DNA of 64,000 nucleotides from Macrostomum hystrix (lineage: Eukaryota; Platyhelminthes; Macrostomidae), in assembly GCA_950097015.1 (NCBI GenBank), contig CATNEN010000032.1, positions 2,580,501 through 2,644,500 of the forward strand. Direction: 5' to 3'. Each line of letters begins with the position of its first letter. Position 1 is the first letter of the stretch. The position numbers and the translations under genes were made by a program. A model generated the notes under the pieces. That model was given only the letters and a program-made list of their open reading frames with translations, searched no databases and was not told the DNA's origin. Shown in pieces: positions 37,285-50,149 of the stretch.

Positions 37285-40200
37285 TCTTCTCCCATCTACC
37301 CTCAGTCTCTTCTCTTATCTACCCTCAGTCTCTTCTCTTATCTACCCTCATTCTCTTCTCTTATCTACCCTCAGTCTCTTCTCTTATCTACCCTCAGTCT
37401 CTTCTCTTATCTACCTTCAGTCTCTTCTCTTATCTACCCTCATTCTCTTCTCTTATCTACCCTCATTCTCTTCTCCCATCTACCCTCAGTCTCATCTCTT
37501 ATCTACCCTCAGTCTTCTTCTCCCATCTACCCTCAGTCTCTTCTCTTATCTACCCTCATTCTCTTCTCCCATCTACCCTCAGTCTCATCTCTTATCTACC
37601 CTCAGTCTCTTCTCCCATCTACCCTCAGTCTCTTCTCCCATCTACCCTCAGTCTCTTCTCTTATCTACCCTCAGTCTCTTCTCCCATCTACCCTCAGTCT
37701 CTTCTCTTATCTACCCTCATTCTCTTCTCCCATCTACCCTCAGTCTCATCTCTTATCTACCCTCAGTCTCTTCTCCCATCTACCCTCAGTCTCTTCTCCC
37801 ATCTACCCTCAGTCTCTTCTCTTATCTACCCTCAGTCTCTTCTCTTATCTACCCTCAGTCTCTTCTCTTATCTACCCTCATTCTCTTCTCTTATCTACCC
37901 TCATTCTCTTCTCTTATCTACCCTCAGTCTCTTCTCTTATCTACCCTCAGTCTCTTCTCTTATCTACCCTCAGTCTCTTCTCTTATCTACCCTCAGTCTC
38001 TTCTCTTATCTACCCTCAGTCTCTTCTCTTATCTACCCTCAGTCTCTTCTCCCATCTACCCTCAGTCTCTTCTCCCATCTACCCTCAGTCTCTTCTCTTA
38101 TCTACCCTCAGTCTCTTCTCTCTATCTACCCTCAGTCTCTTCTCTTATCTACCCTCAGTCTCTTCTCTTATCTACCCTCATTCTCTTCTCCCATCTACCC
38201 TCAGTCTCATCTCTTATCTACCTTCAGTCTCTTCTTCCATCTACCCTCAGTCTCTTCTCTTATCTACCCTCAGTCTCTTCTCTTATCTACCCTCATTCTC
38301 TTCTCCCATCTACCCTCAGTCTCTTCTCTTATCTACCCTCAGTCTCTTCTCTTATCTACCCTCAGTCTCTTCTCGCATCTACCCTCAGTCTCTTCTCTTA
38401 TCTACCCTCATTCTCTTCTCTTATCTACCCTCATTCTCTTCTCTTATCTACCCTCAGTCTCTTCTCTTATCTACCCTCAGTCTCTTCTCCCATCTACCCT
38501 CAGTCTCTTCTCCCATACCCTCAGTCTCTTCTCTTATCTACCCTCAGTCTCTTCTCTTATCTACCCTCAGTCTCTTCTCTTATCTACCCTCATTCTCTTC
38601 TCCCATCTACCCTCAGTCCTCATCTCTTATCTACCCTCAGTCTCTTCTCCCATCTACCCTCAGTCTCTTCTCCCATCCTACCCTCAGTCTCTTCTCTTAT
38701 CTACCCTCAGTCTCTTCTCTTATCTACCCTCAGTCTCTTCTCTTATCTACCCTCATTCTCTCTCTTATCTACCCTCATTCTCTTCTCTTATCTACCCTCA
38801 GTCTCTTCTCTTATCTACCCTCAGTCTCTTCTCTTATCTACCTTCAGTCTCTTCTCTTATCTACCCTCAGTCTCTTCTCTTATCTACCCTCAGTCTCTTC
38901 TCTTATCTACCCTCAGTCTCTTCTCCCATCTACCCTCAGTCTCTTCTCGCATCTACCCTCAGTCTCTTCTCCCATCTACCCTCAGTCTCTTCTCATCTAC
39001 CCTCAGTCTCTTCTCTTATCTACCCTCATTCTCTTCTCCCATCTACCCTCAGTCTCATCTCTTATCTACCCTCAGTCTCTTCTCCCATCTACCCTCAGTC
39101 TCTTCTCCCATCTACCCTCAGTCTCTTCTCTTATCTACCCTCAGTCTCTTCTCTTATCTACCCTCAGTCTCTTCTCTTATCTACCCTCATTCTCTTCTCT
39201 TATCTACCCTCATTCTCTTCTCTTATCTACCCTCAGTCTCTTCTCTTATCTACCCTCAGTCTCTTCTCTTATCTACCCTCAGTCTCTTCTCTTATCTACC
39301 CTCAGTCTCTTCTCTTATCTACCCTCAGTCTCTTCTCTTATCTACCCTCAGTCTCTTCTCCCATCTACCCTCAGTCTCTTCTCCATCTACCCTCAGTCTC
39401 TTCTCTTATCTACCCTCAGTCTCTTCTCTATCTACCCTCAGTCTCTTCTCTATCTACCCTCAGTCTCTTCTCTTATCTACCCTCATTCTCTTCTCCCATC
39501 TACCCTCAGTCTCATCTCTTATCTACCCTCAGTCTCTTCTCCCATCTACCCTCAGTCTCTTCTCCCATCTACCCTCAGTCTCTTCTCTTATCTACCCTCA
39601 GTCTCTTCTCTTATCTACCCTCATTCTCTTCTCCCATCTACCCTCAGTCTCTTCTCTTATCTACCCTCAGTCTCTTCTCTTATCTACCCTCAGTCTCTTC
39701 TCCCATCTACCCTCAGTCTCTTCTCTTATCTACCCTCATTCTCTTCTCTTATCTACCCTCATTCTCTTCTCTTATCTACCCTCAGTCTCTTCTCTTATCT
39801 ACCCTCAGTCTCTTCTCCCATCTTCCCTCAGTCTCTTCTCCCATCTACCCTCAGTCTCTTCTCTTATCTACCCTCAGTCTCTTCTCTTATCTACCCTCAG
39901 TCTCTTCTCTTATCTACCCTCAGTCTCTTCTCTTATCTACCCTCATTCTCTTCTCCCATCTACCCTCAGTCTCATCTCTTATCTACCCTCAGTCTCTTCT
40001 CCCATCTACCCTCAGTCTCTTCTCCCATCTACCCTCAGTCTCATCTCTTATCTACCCTCAGTCTCTTCTCCCGTCTACCTTCAGTCTCTTCTCCCGTCTA
40101 CCCTCAGTCTCTTCTCTTATCTACCCTCATTCTCTTCTCCCATCTACCCTCAGTCTCATCTCTTATCTACCCTCAGTCTCTTCTCCCATCTACCCTCAGT

Positions 40201-42295
40201 CTCTTCTCCCATCTACCCTCAGTCTCTTCTCTTATCTACCCTCAGTCTCTTCTCCCGTCTACCCTCAGTCTCTTCTCCCGTCTACCCTCAGTCTCTTCTC
40301 CCATCTACCCTCAGTCTCTTCTCTTATCTACCCTCAGTCTCTTCTCCCGTCTACCTTCAGTCTCTTCTCCCGTCTACCCTCAGTCTCTTCTCCCATCTAG
40401 CCTCAGTCTCATCTCTTATCTACCCTCAGTCTCTTCTCTTATCTACCCTCAGTCTCTTCTCTTATCTACCCTCATTCTCTTCTCCCATCTACCCTCAGTC
40501 TCATCTCTTATCTACCCTCAGTCTCTTCTCCCATCTACCCTCAGTCTCTTCTCCCATCTACCCTCAGTCTCTTCTCTTATCTACCCTCAGTCTCTTCTCT
40601 TATCTACCCTCAGTCTCTTCTCTTATCTACCCTCATTCTCTTCTCCCATCTACCCTCAGTCTCATCTCTTATCTACCCTCAGTCTCTTCTCCCATCTACC
40701 CTCAGTCTCTTCTCTTATCTACCCTCAGTCTCTTCTCCCGTCTACCCTCAGTCTCTTCTCCCGTCTACCCTCAGTCTCTTCTCTTATCTACCCTCAGTCT
40801 CATCTCTTATCTACCCTCAGTCTCTTCTCCCATCTACCCTCAGTCTCTTCTCCCATCTACCCTCAGTCTCTTCTCTTATCTACCCTCAGTCTCTTCTCTT
40901 ATCTACCCTCAGTCTCTTCTCTTATCTACCCTCATTCTCTTCTCTTATCTACCCTCAGTCTCATCTCTTATCTACCCTCAGTCTCTTCTCCCATCTACCC
41001 TCAGTCTCTTCTCTTATCTACCCTCAGTCTCTTCTCCCGTCTACCCTCAGTCTCTTCTCCCGTCTACCCTCAGTCTCTTCTCCCATCTACCCTCAGTCTC
41101 TTCTCTTATCTACCCTCAGTCTCTTCTCTTATCTACCCTCAGTCTCTTCTCTTATCTACCCTCAGTCTCTTCTCCCATCTACCCTCAGTCTCTTCTCTTA
41201 TCTACCCTCATTCTCTTCTCCCGTCTACCCTCAGTCTCTTCTCCCATCTACCCTCAGTCTCTTCTCCCGTCTACCCTCAGTCTCTTCTCCCATCTACCCT
41301 CAGTCTCTTCTCTTATCTACCCTCAGTCTCTTCTCTTATCTACCCTCAGTCTCTTCTCCCGTCTACCTTCAGTCTCTTCTCCCGTCTACCCTCAGTCTCT
41401 TCTCTTATCTACCCTTAGTCTCTTCTCTTATCTACCCTCAGTCTCTTCTCTTATCTACCCTCAGTCTCTTCTCTTATCTACCCTCAGTCTCTTCTCCCGT
41501 CTACCCTCAGTCTCTTCTCCCGTCTACCCTCAGTCTCTTCTCCCGTCTACCCTCAGTCTCTTCTCCCATCTACCCTCAGTCTCTTCTCTTATCTACCCTC
41601 AGTCTCTTCTCTTATCTACCTTCAGTCTCTTCTCTTATCTACCTTCAGTCTCTTCTCCCGTCTACCCTCAGTCTCTTCTCCCATCTACCCCCAGTCTCTT
41701 CTCTTATCTACCCTCAGTCTCTTCTCTTATCTACCTTCAGTCTCTTCTTCCATCTACCCTCAGTCTCTTCTCCCATCTACCCCCAGTCTCTTCTTTCATC
41801 TACCCTCAGTCTCTTCTCTTATCTACCTTCAGTCTCTTCTTCCATCTACCCTCAGTCTCTTCTCCCATCTACCCCCAGTTTCTTCTCGCATCTACCCTCA
41901 GTCTCTTCTCTTATCTACCCTCAGTCTCTTCTCTTATCTACCTTCAGTCTCTTCTCTTATCTACCTTCAGTCTCTTCTTCCATCTACCCTCAGTCTCTTC
42001 TTCCATCTACCCTCAGTCTCTTTCACCTCAGTCTCTTCTCCCATCTACCCTCATTCTCTTCTCCCGTCTACCCTCAGTCTCTTCTCTTATCTACCCTCAG
42101 TCTCTTCTCTTATCTACCCTCAGTCTCTTCTCCCGTCTACCCTCAGTCTCTTCTCCCATCTACCTGCAGTCTCTTCTCTCATCTACCCTCAGTCTCTTCT
42201 CCCGTCTACCCTCAGTCTCTTCTCTTATCTACCCTCAGTCTCTTCTCCCATCTACCCTCAGTCTCTTCTCCCATCTACCCCCAGTCTCTTTATCC
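37285..42295. repeat. 23-bp minisatellite, about 5 kb, largest array in the window
   Basis: About 215 units of CTCTTCTCTTATCTACCCTC plus AGT. Main variants: TTAT, CCAT or CCGT at one slot and AGT or ATT at another; CCGT appears only in the right half (from about 40,065). A few units carry 1-2-base indels. The plus strand lacks stops in all frames, producing frames of 1,081 and 1,707 codons of Ser/Leu/Pro/Tyr. These start and end at the repeat borders and shift frame unit by unit, so I do not call them genes. Confidence 0.97.
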
Positions 42296-42829
42296 TTGGT
42301 ACAACCGTAACTAAAAATATGAGAAATGAATCAGAGACTTACATATGTCAACCTGACCGATGGATGAGTTTAAAAGCAGCAGTTCAATTAATTTTTAACT
42401 AATATCCAACCAGCATTGAGCTGATGAGGAATTCTCAGGCATGTCCGAATTTATGCAGCTCCGAACTAGCAAAAAATCCCGCCTGCCTTCCAAAGTCGTT
42501 TTTTGTTTTAGGTTAAATTAGTCACAAAATGTTGTGCACAAATACACACTTTCTTGGGTGGCCCGAACACCTTAGAAAGGCAAGGTATAGAGTTCTTAAA
42601 TTAACCTGAGTTCATTGGCCAGTCCGCCCAGGTCAGGCAGAAGAGGGAAAGAATGAGAAATAAGAATCGTGAATTGCAAACCAACTTTCACACCACATGA
42701 GTGCTTTTAAACTGTACGCTGGCGCTCAGTTGTGCGCTCAATGTCGAGAAAAGTGTAATTTAGCCCGCGCGAAACGGGTGACCGCTTCAGAATCTCATAC
42801 TCAACTGCGCATAGACTGGATGATTTGGG
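42296..42829. other. Spacer between two satellites
   Basis: Unique sequence; no gene supported. Confidence 0.4.
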
Positions 42830-43262
42830 TGTGTCTTCAAGTTAAAGGGTGTCTTCAGCTTGAAGGGTGTCTTCAAGTTAAAGGGTGTCTTCAGCTTGAA
42901 GGGTGTCTTCAAGTTGAAGGGTGTCTTTGAGTTTCGGAGGGTGTCTTTGAGTTTCGGAGGGTGTCTTTGAGTTTGGAGTGTGTCTTCAAGTTGAAGGGTG
43001 TCTTCAGGTTAAAGGGTGTCTTCAAGTTGAAGGGTGTCTACAAGTTGAAGGGTGTCTTCAAGTTGAAGGGTGTCTACAAGTTGAAGGGTGTCTTCAGGTT
43101 GAAGGGTGTCTTTGAGTACAGAGGGTGTCTTTTGAGTTCGGAGGGTGTCTTTGAGTTCGGAGGGTGTCTTTGAGTTCGGAGGGTGTCTTTGAGTTCGGAG
43201 GGTGTCTTTGAGTTCGGAGGGTGTCTTTGAGTTAAAGGGTTTCGTTGAGTTCGGAGGGTGTC
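42830..43262. repeat. 18/19-bp minisatellite
   Basis: Two related units: GGGTGTCTTCAAGTTGAA (18 bp) on the left, GGGTGTCTTTGAGTTCGGA (19 bp) on the right, with interdigitation near 43,110. Confidence 0.93.
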
Positions 43263-43457
43263 TTCGGACTACAGTAGGAGATGAATTGACAATAGTAAAA
43301 TGATTAGAAATTTGGCATCGGTTTCGCCCATTTCGCAGAACAGTTGGGGCAGAATTCCTACTCAAGGGGGATCAGTATGATCTCCCCTCCAACTCACAAT
43401 CAACTCACTAGTCCCAGTCTCTACTACTCACTCATTCAGCCAAATAATTCGATGAAA

Positions 43458-43489
<32 letters not shown>

Positions 43490-44524
43490 TGCCCTCGCAC
43501 TAGAGAAACTCGCGTCTTCTCATTTTTATTGCCCCGGGATAAAAGAACGGGAAGTGCCCGGCATGTGCTGTCTCTGGACTCGAGCCATGCTGGGCCCGGA
43601 ATGACTAATGGACTACTCAGTGAGCAGCAGTTGAGCAAAGGGAGGGGGCGCGTTGCGTCGGATCTAACTCAATTTTATCCCTACCCGACGGTATCCTTCT
43701 CCCAATCTTCCTTCTCTCTCTCTCTCTAGACGAAGCCGCGTCGCGTCCATCGCTCAAGTATTATCGATCGTGTTGCCCGGGGATCTGGAGACAGCGTCGA
43801 GTATACTCCTAGAAGTCATTAGAAGGAATTCTCCGAGTCACTGAGGAGGGACAGACACGAACTGCTCGTAGGGTGGGGATGTAGAAACTCAATCAGCGGG
43901 TTCCGGATAGCAGCATGTTCCACGCATCGTCAAGTTGGTAAATTGAAATTCACTATGTGTGTGCGTTTCAATGGGACTTATTTTGAGTAGGAATTTTATT
44001 TCTACGTGAAACTGCATAAAAATTAAAACCTCATAAATCCGTTACTTCATTCTCTTTGGTGCTAGTGTGCCACTTTTATCCGTTATTTCACACCTCCTGT
44101 TCGTTACTTTTTGCGATTATTTCGACCCGACATTCGTTACTTTCCGGAGCTTTTTAACGCTCAACTAGCGTTTCACTTGTTTCATTAAGCTGCCTGTCGT
44201 GTCACGTGTATGTCGGTGAAGGATTTTCAAGTTGTAAATGAAGGCTAGCTGCCATTGTGGGATTAGAACAGAAAGGATGGATTTGGCAGCGTTTAAAAGA
44301 CGGATTCAAGATTATTTTTAAATATTTTCCTTCGTCCTAGAGAGAGAGAGAGACAGACTAGGAGGCAGATTTTTATCAAAGAATTTGAAGGATTATTTTC
44401 CGCGGGGAAAAGACAAGAAAAATAATTTTGCTAGTTCAGACAAAACTTGGAGAGATAATTTGGTCAGAGAAAAACGGTCTTGTCTGTCACATTTTGTACG
44501 CTTACAAATTCCAGAGAGCCTCAA
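43263..44524. other. Non-coding stretch with small microsatellites
   Basis: No supported gene. Contains a (CAG)9 run at 43460-43486, a (CT)n tract near 43712-43728 and a (GA)n tract near 44340-44352. Confidence 0.45.
43460..43486. repeat. (CAG)9 microsatellite
   Basis: Nine uninterrupted CAG triplets. Confidence 0.95.
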
Positions 44525-45028
44525 TAGCAGATCCTGAAGATCCCGCTGGTGGCGGAGGAAGAAGGATATGGGACATTGCTGTGAAGATCCCGCTGGTGGC
44601 GGAGGAAGAAGGAATCGGGACATTGCTGTGAAGATCCCGCTGGTGGCGGAGGAAGAAGGAATTGGGACATTGCTCTAAAGATCCCGCTGGTGGCGGAGGA
44701 AGAATGAAATGGGACATTGGTGTGAAGATCCCGCTGGTGGCGGAGGAAGAAGGAATTCGGACATTGCTGTGAAGATCCCGCTGGTGGCGGAGGAAGAAGG
44801 AATTGGGACATTGCTCTGAAGATCCCGCTGGTGGCGAAGGAAGAAGGAATTCGGACATTGCTGTGAAGATCCCGCTGGTGGCGAAGGAAGAAGGAATTGG
44901 GACATTGCTCTGAAGATCCCGCTGGTGGCGAAGGAAGAAGGAATTGGGACATTGCTCTGAAGATCCCGCTGGTGGCGAAGGAAGAAGGAAATGGGACATT
45001 GCTGTGAAGATCCCGAGGGTGGTGGGGC
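44525..45028. repeat. 47-bp minisatellite, about 10 units
   Basis: Units starting GATCCCGCTGGTGGCGGAGG and ending GGGACATTGCTCTGAA. Variants GCGGAGG/GCGAAGG and CTGTG/CTCTG; the last unit is degenerate (CCGAGGGTGGTGGGG). Confidence 0.95.
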
Positions 45029-46183
45029 GGGCAGCAGATCTCGCTCTGAAGGTCCTGACGAAGGACAGTGAAGGCAATGGGATATCTAGGATAATTTCAG
45101 CTTGTTATTTTGCTTACATAGAAACAGCAGCATCTGATGACATTGATGGATGAAAGTTGCCCTGATCAGCACGTCAATATTAATCAATAGCGCTGCATTT
45201 CCATCTTCCGTTTGGCCATCGGAAAACACAGCGAGCTATCAAGAGATAAAAGTACACAGGAGACACACAATCACGCATAGCAATCAATGGACAAGTGACC
45301 TCCGCCATGTGAGACTGGGCTTGAGTATCCGATTTGGATTGCGGGTCAAGCGGGGTCACACCGCATAGCCCCATTGTTAACAATTGGTTTCTGTTTGGTA
45401 TGACTTTTTATAGTACTGTACTAAGAAATATTTATTACCATGTCCATCTGCGCTCACTGGCCTACAGACTGGTTTTAAGGTAATGATGACTAATTTAGCT
45501 CGTATTAGACACAATTTTCGCATCACAATTGGCAGACAAATCCCTAAGTAAGGGCACGCACGGATATTCGCAGACGCAACACTTACCGAAACCGATTAGT
45601 GCAGCTAGCTGCCGCAGGAGCAGAAGTTTCTATCAATAATTCAATGCTCAGCGACCCGCTTCTGTTGCAAAATGCCGGCTTTGAGGCTCTTTATAGGATT
45701 TGAATTCAGAATAACGCAGGGGCTCTTCCTATCTATTCAATGGAGGCAAGTTCTGTCTGCGCGCAGATTCTGACTTCGCAAGCATCTGCGCCGTGGCTCT
45801 TTTGCTATTTGTACAGTCCGGGAGATCCGCTTGGTGCAGCGGGACACGATAGGAGATTGGGGGGTAGGGATTGGGAGCAGTGTAAAAGGGGAGTCCTGCT
45901 GATTCACGCATTATCCCACTGGCTAGGGGAGCCATTCCCCTCTATACTCTCTCGCCCACTCCAAGCTCTTCTAGCCCCCCCTGCCCTGCACATCTCCCCA
46001 TCCCCAATGTCAAACGGGAGACCGCATGGGTTAGGGCGAGGAGGAGAGAGGGGGAGAAAGCGCCAGCCAAATCCCCCGCCATCTCCTTTCGCTCCAAAGT
46101 TTAACCAATCGGCAACTGCGTGTATAGACTTATAATTATATACTATATAGTTACATAGTTTCATCCATCTATAGTTAATAATC
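45029..46183. other. Non-coding stretch
   Basis: No gene or repeat array supported on either strand. Confidence 0.4.
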
Positions 46184-46460
46184 AGGTTGTAGCCTTGTGG
46201 TTAGAGCGTCGGACTTACGACTTGAAGGTCGGGGGTTCGATTCCTAGCTCCACTGGAACAATTTGTGTCCTTTAGCAAGACACTTAACTCTGCATTGCTT
46301 CAGTTCACCCAGCTGTTAAATGGGTACCAGCATCAGCTGGGATAATTGAAGGTGGGTGTGAGCGTCCCCCCAGTCCATGGACTGAACAGCTGTACGCAGC
46401 CTTCAGATGCGCCGCGCAATAGCTGCGGCTGTGCTGGCGGCTGCCATACTAGGCGAAGCT
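46184..46460 (+). mobile_element. tRNA-derived SINE
   Basis: The 5' end is tRNA-like: TAGCCTTGTGGTTAGAGCG (D-arm, A-box type) and GGGGGTTCGATTCC (T-arm, B-box) about 40 bases later, the spacing of an internal Pol III promoter. The body includes GTGTCCTTTAGCAAGACACT, which resembles the conserved central domain of V-type SINEs, then TGTTAAATGGGTACCAGCAT. The 3' end is uncertain; a CTCAT-rich tract follows to about 46,555. No clear target duplication seen. Confidence 0.7.
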
Positions 46461-48169
46461 CAGCTCCTCTATGTATTATACGTGCCCTCATGCCCCAGCA
46501 ATGCTCCTCATTATCCTCATCTTTATCCTCATCCTCATCTCCTCATTATCTTCTCTTTCTATGACTAACTTTATTTTCTATAGTTTGAAAATAGCAAATA
46601 CTTTCAAATTGCTCATTACGAAATCATATCATCTACTATTGATGGCTTCTGAATATGAGGCATTGTGTGCATGGCATGAGAATGCTGAACGCCGAAGCAG
46701 CAATGAAATCTGCTCTTCCCCGGTCCCTAGAGACTAGAGTCTGAGTAGCTCTGGACTTGGGTGATAAATTGCTCAGCGCCAGCGTCTGGCAGGCCGTGAT
46801 TAACGGACCTTTTTCGGCTGTTTGGGGGCTATTGGGTTTTTTTCGTGACAGCTCAGCAGCTGGTGCAGCTGGGGGTACTCAAGGTTGGTCCTGCTCACGG
46901 CCATCTCTGATTTTCTGCTTTGCCGATTGATTATTCCATTTTCTGATCCCAAGGACAGCGTCAATATCCCCGCCACTCGTCGATCAATACTAAAAAAGAC
47001 AGATGAGCACACACACACACACACACACTACTCAAGTGCTCAAATAACGAATTCTAAAGTGGTCGTAAATTTTCTAGATAGTGTGAAATCGCTGCGGCCA
47101 ACAGAGGAAAAAATAGCCAATCCAATTTCCTCCATGGTCGCTGCAGCCGAGCATCAAAGACGAAGAAAATGTTTTGCTCTGCTCTGCCTTCTCTCTGGCA
47201 GCTCATGTATGGCAATGGCGCGTTTATCAGATTTTTATGACTCTGTATCGAAGCGAATGCCGATATTGTGGGGTTCAGACAGCCTTGCAGACAAATTTTT
47301 GTATGCTTAATTTCTGTCGGCAATTATCCACGCTTTCGACAATAAAAGTACACACATGGTCTTGATCCACGCCTAGGTTTTTAAGCTTAATCCCCAACTG
47401 GATAGGATTTTTGTGCTCAAAAAATGTTGGCAAGCTGCCAAAGCTATTCGGTGTGACACAATAACACAATGCGTGACAAACTACCAAACATCAGGATAAT
47501 GACGGCGTCACTAAAATTAGTCTTAAAAAAATCATTTCGTGAGGGATTAACTAGGGAAAAATTAGATTCTACTTTCATACTACTGATACATCTAATTTGA
47601 TTGTTAGTAAATGCATTTGACATTAAGCGATTAGAGATGACAGTAACAGACCACGTACACTGCAAGTTTTTGAGCGTACTTGTGAAGTGTTGAAGCTTCG
47701 GATTAATTTCTAGATTCAAATAACGCAACGATAGGAATTTCCAGGATTTCCAAACCAGCCAAACCTCGGCTGATTTTCTCAATCAGCACGGCCTCATTGA
47801 GTCTCGCGTTTCCAAGGGCAACCAGCCGAATTCTCTTCTTTTCTCTACGCTTTCCTACCCCGTACGTTTCTCTCGATTCACCCTGGCCCCATTAGCATTG
47901 CAGATTGCGAGTGAGTTCAGGTGTACACTCAGCTCTGCGGGAGAGGAGAGAAAGATAGGCGCCCACCTCAAGCCTGGCTGTCTCTCTTTGTACCTGGATC
48001 TCTCACCTCTCAGCCCGTGGCTGGTTTGGTCAGACCAAAGCTTTCAAAGCGCGCGTATTCAAGTTGGCATTCCAGGGGCAAAAATCGTGATATAATTTTT
48101 CTTTCGCCAGTCTAAATAGGCATTCAGTTTGATTGCCAGAAGCAGCAAGTGGCCCTGTGATCAGCTGAC
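46461..48169. other. Upstream flank of IFT56
   Basis: No supported gene. Includes a (CA)n tract at 47008-47028. Immediately before the IFT56 ATG are two acceptor-like sites (TTTCGCCAG and GATTGCCAG), compatible with a spliced or trans-spliced 5' UTR. Confidence 0.4.
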
Positions 48170-49843
48170 ATGTTGCTGCAGCGTGCGAAGCCCGCAACTC
48201 AACAAGCGGCCGCGGCAGGCCGCGCCGAGGCGGCCAAGAAGGAGCCGCCGAAGTTGGACCAGTTTCTGGACAATCGCGACTTCACCGGCGCCATCACCCT
48301 GCTGGAGTTTGAGCGGCACTCCAGCGAGGACAAGAAGAAGAGCACCGATGAGCAGGACGCGTGGATCGCTTATTGCGCGTTCCACCTTGGCGATTATAAG
48401 CGAGCAGCCGAGGAGTACGAGAAGCTGACAAAGAAGAAGAACTGCCAGCCGGACGTGTGGGTGTTTCTGGGCTGCTGCTACTTCCTGCTCGGCATGTACA
48501 AGGAGGCCGACGAGGCGGCGCAGAAGGGTCCGAAAAGCCGCCTACAGAATCGCTTGCTGTTTCACGTGTCGCACAAGTTCGGCAACGAGGCTCGCCTGAT
48601 GGGCTACCATCAGCAGCTGCAGGACAAGGAGGAGGACCAGCTCTGCCTGGCCTCCATCCACTACCTTCGAAGCCACTACCAGGAGGCCATCGATATTTAC
48701 AAGCGGATCCTGCTGGACAACAGGGATTACCTGGCTCTCAATGTCTACGTGGCGTTGTGCTACTATAAGCTCGACTACTATGACGTGAGCCAGGAGGTTC
48801 TGGCAGTCTACCTGCAGCACTTTCCGGACAGCGTCACGGCCATCAACCTGAAGGCCTGCAATCACTTTAAACTGTACAACGGCAAAGGAGCCGAGGCTGA
48901 GCTGAAGCAGCTGCAGGAAATTGCGTCGCCGAACTTTGCCTACGCGCGCGATCTCATCAAGCACAACCTGGTTGTGTTCCGAGGCGGTGAGGGCGCACTG
49001 CAGGTGTTGCCGCCGCTGATTGACGCTCTGCCGGAAGCTCGGCTCAACCTGGTGATCTTCTACCTGCGCCAGGACGATATTCAGAACGCCTACGAGTTAA
49101 TGAAAGACGTCGACCCGACCACGCCGCAGGAGTATATTCTCAAAGGAGTCGTCAATGCCGCCCTAGGCCAGGAGCAAGGCTCGCGAGAGCACCTGAAAAT
49201 TGCGCAGCAGTACTTTCAGCTGGTCGGAGGCTCCGCCTCGGAGTGTGACACCATCCCCGGCAGGCAGTGCATGTCCAGCTGCTTCTTTCTGCTTCGCCAG
49301 TTCGACGATGTGCTCATCTACCTGAATTCAATCAAGAGCTACTTCTACAACGACGACACGTTCAACTTTAACTACGCGCAGGCAAAGGCTTCTGTTGGGC
49401 ACTTCAAAGAGGCCGAGGAAATCTTCTTGCTCATTCAAAATGAGCGCCTACGTCAGGACTACGTGTACCTGAGCTGGCTGGCTCGCTGCTACATCATGAA
49501 CCAGAAGGCTAGACTGGCCTGGGAGCTCTACCTGAAGATGGAGACATCGACGGAGTCGTTCAGCCTGCTGCAGCTGATAGCCAATGACTGCTACCGCATG
49601 GGCCAGTTCTACTACGCAGCGAAAGCGTTCGACGTCCTGGAGCGTCTGGACCCGAACCCGGAGTACTGGGAGGGCAAGCGGGGCGCCTGCGTCGGCGTCT
49701 TCCAGATGATCCTGGCCGGCAAGGAGTCCAAGGAGCGGCTGCGCGAGGTGCTGCAGATTCTGCGCAACACGAGCAACCCCCAGACTGAATACATCATCAA
49801 AGCGATGCGAACCTGGGCCAGCAGGGAGAACGTGCCAGTGTGA
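48170..49843 (+). CDS. IFT56: Intraflagellar transport protein 56 (TTC26, DYF-13), intronless
   Basis: 557-codon uninterrupted frame, close to the family's usual length (about 550). The whole protein consists of TPR-like helical pairs. Recognisable conserved stretches include [20 protein letters not shown] near the start, [43 protein letters not shown]-like [20 protein letters not shown] and [23 protein letters not shown]56 is a subunit of the IFT-B complex in cilia and is needed for trafficking of certain motility cargoes. The start is the first ATG in frame after the upstream acceptor-like sites; the N-terminal 35 residues are Ala/Lys-rich and variable. The complete absence of introns contrasts with the intron-rich neighbour on the right and suggests an old retrocopy or simple intron loss. 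Confidence 0.96.
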   Translation: MLLQRAKPATQQAAAAGRAEAAKKEPPKLDQFLDNRDFTGAITLLEFERHSSEDKKKSTDEQDAWIAYCAFHLGDYKRAAEEYEKLTKKKNCQPDVWVFLGCCYFLLGMYKEADEAAQKGPKSRLQNRLLFHVSHKFGNEARLMGYHQQLQDKEEDQLCLASIHYLRSHYQEAIDIYKRILLDNRDYLALNVYVALCYYKLDYYDVSQEVLAVYLQHFPDSVTAINLKACNHFKLYNGKGAEAELKQLQEIASPNFAYARDLIKHNLVVFRGGEGALQVLPPLIDALPEARLNLVIFYLRQDDIQNAYELMKDVDPTTPQEYILKGVVNAALGQEQGSREHLKIAQQYFQLVGGSASECDTIPGRQCMSSCFFLLRQFDDVLIYLNSIKSYFYNDDTFNFNYAQAKASVGHFKEAEEIFLLIQNERLRQDYVYLSWLARCYIMNQKARLAWELYLKMETSTESFSLLQLIANDCYRMGQFYYAAKAFDVLERLDPNPEYWEGKRGACVGVFQMILAGKESKERLREVLQILRNTSNPQTEYIIKAMRTWASRENVPV

Positions 49844-50149
49844 GCTGGAACTGCTCGGAAGCCGCTATTGCGCTGTTGTTTTGAGCAACCTGAATTTCAA
49901 TTACTCTGCAAACCAAAATTTTTTCAAAACTTTTGGACTTTTCTATATGCATGCACCAAAGCTATTCTTTGTTCATTCCAGGCGAGAAATACACGATTGC
50001 GACCCAGTCTGTGATTTTTGTTAACACAAAGCTTCTAAAATAATCTTATGAAGTGTTACTTTAATTACACGTGTATGTAGCCGATATGCGTGTTGATATG
50101 TTCGACTTCTAGCAACCCGGCTGCATGTGCTCAACTAGGATACGCCTAG

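Noticed and set aside
37187-42310. Stop-free plus frames of 1,707 and 1,081 codons
   Set aside because: They coincide with the 23-bp array. A unit without stops in any frame gives such frames automatically, composition is only Ser/Leu/Pro/Tyr/Gln/Ile, and indels move between frames without consequence.
43432-43638. Poly-Cys or poly-Ser frames over the CAG tract
   Set aside because: Microsatellite translation with no exon boundaries or conserved sequence around it.
46184-46260. A functional tRNA gene
   Set aside because: A- and B-box-like segments are present, but the acceptor stem does not close convincingly and the sequence continues into a SINE body.
48542-48964. 140-codon minus frame within IFT56
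   Set aside because: Shadow of the conserved plus-strand gene.
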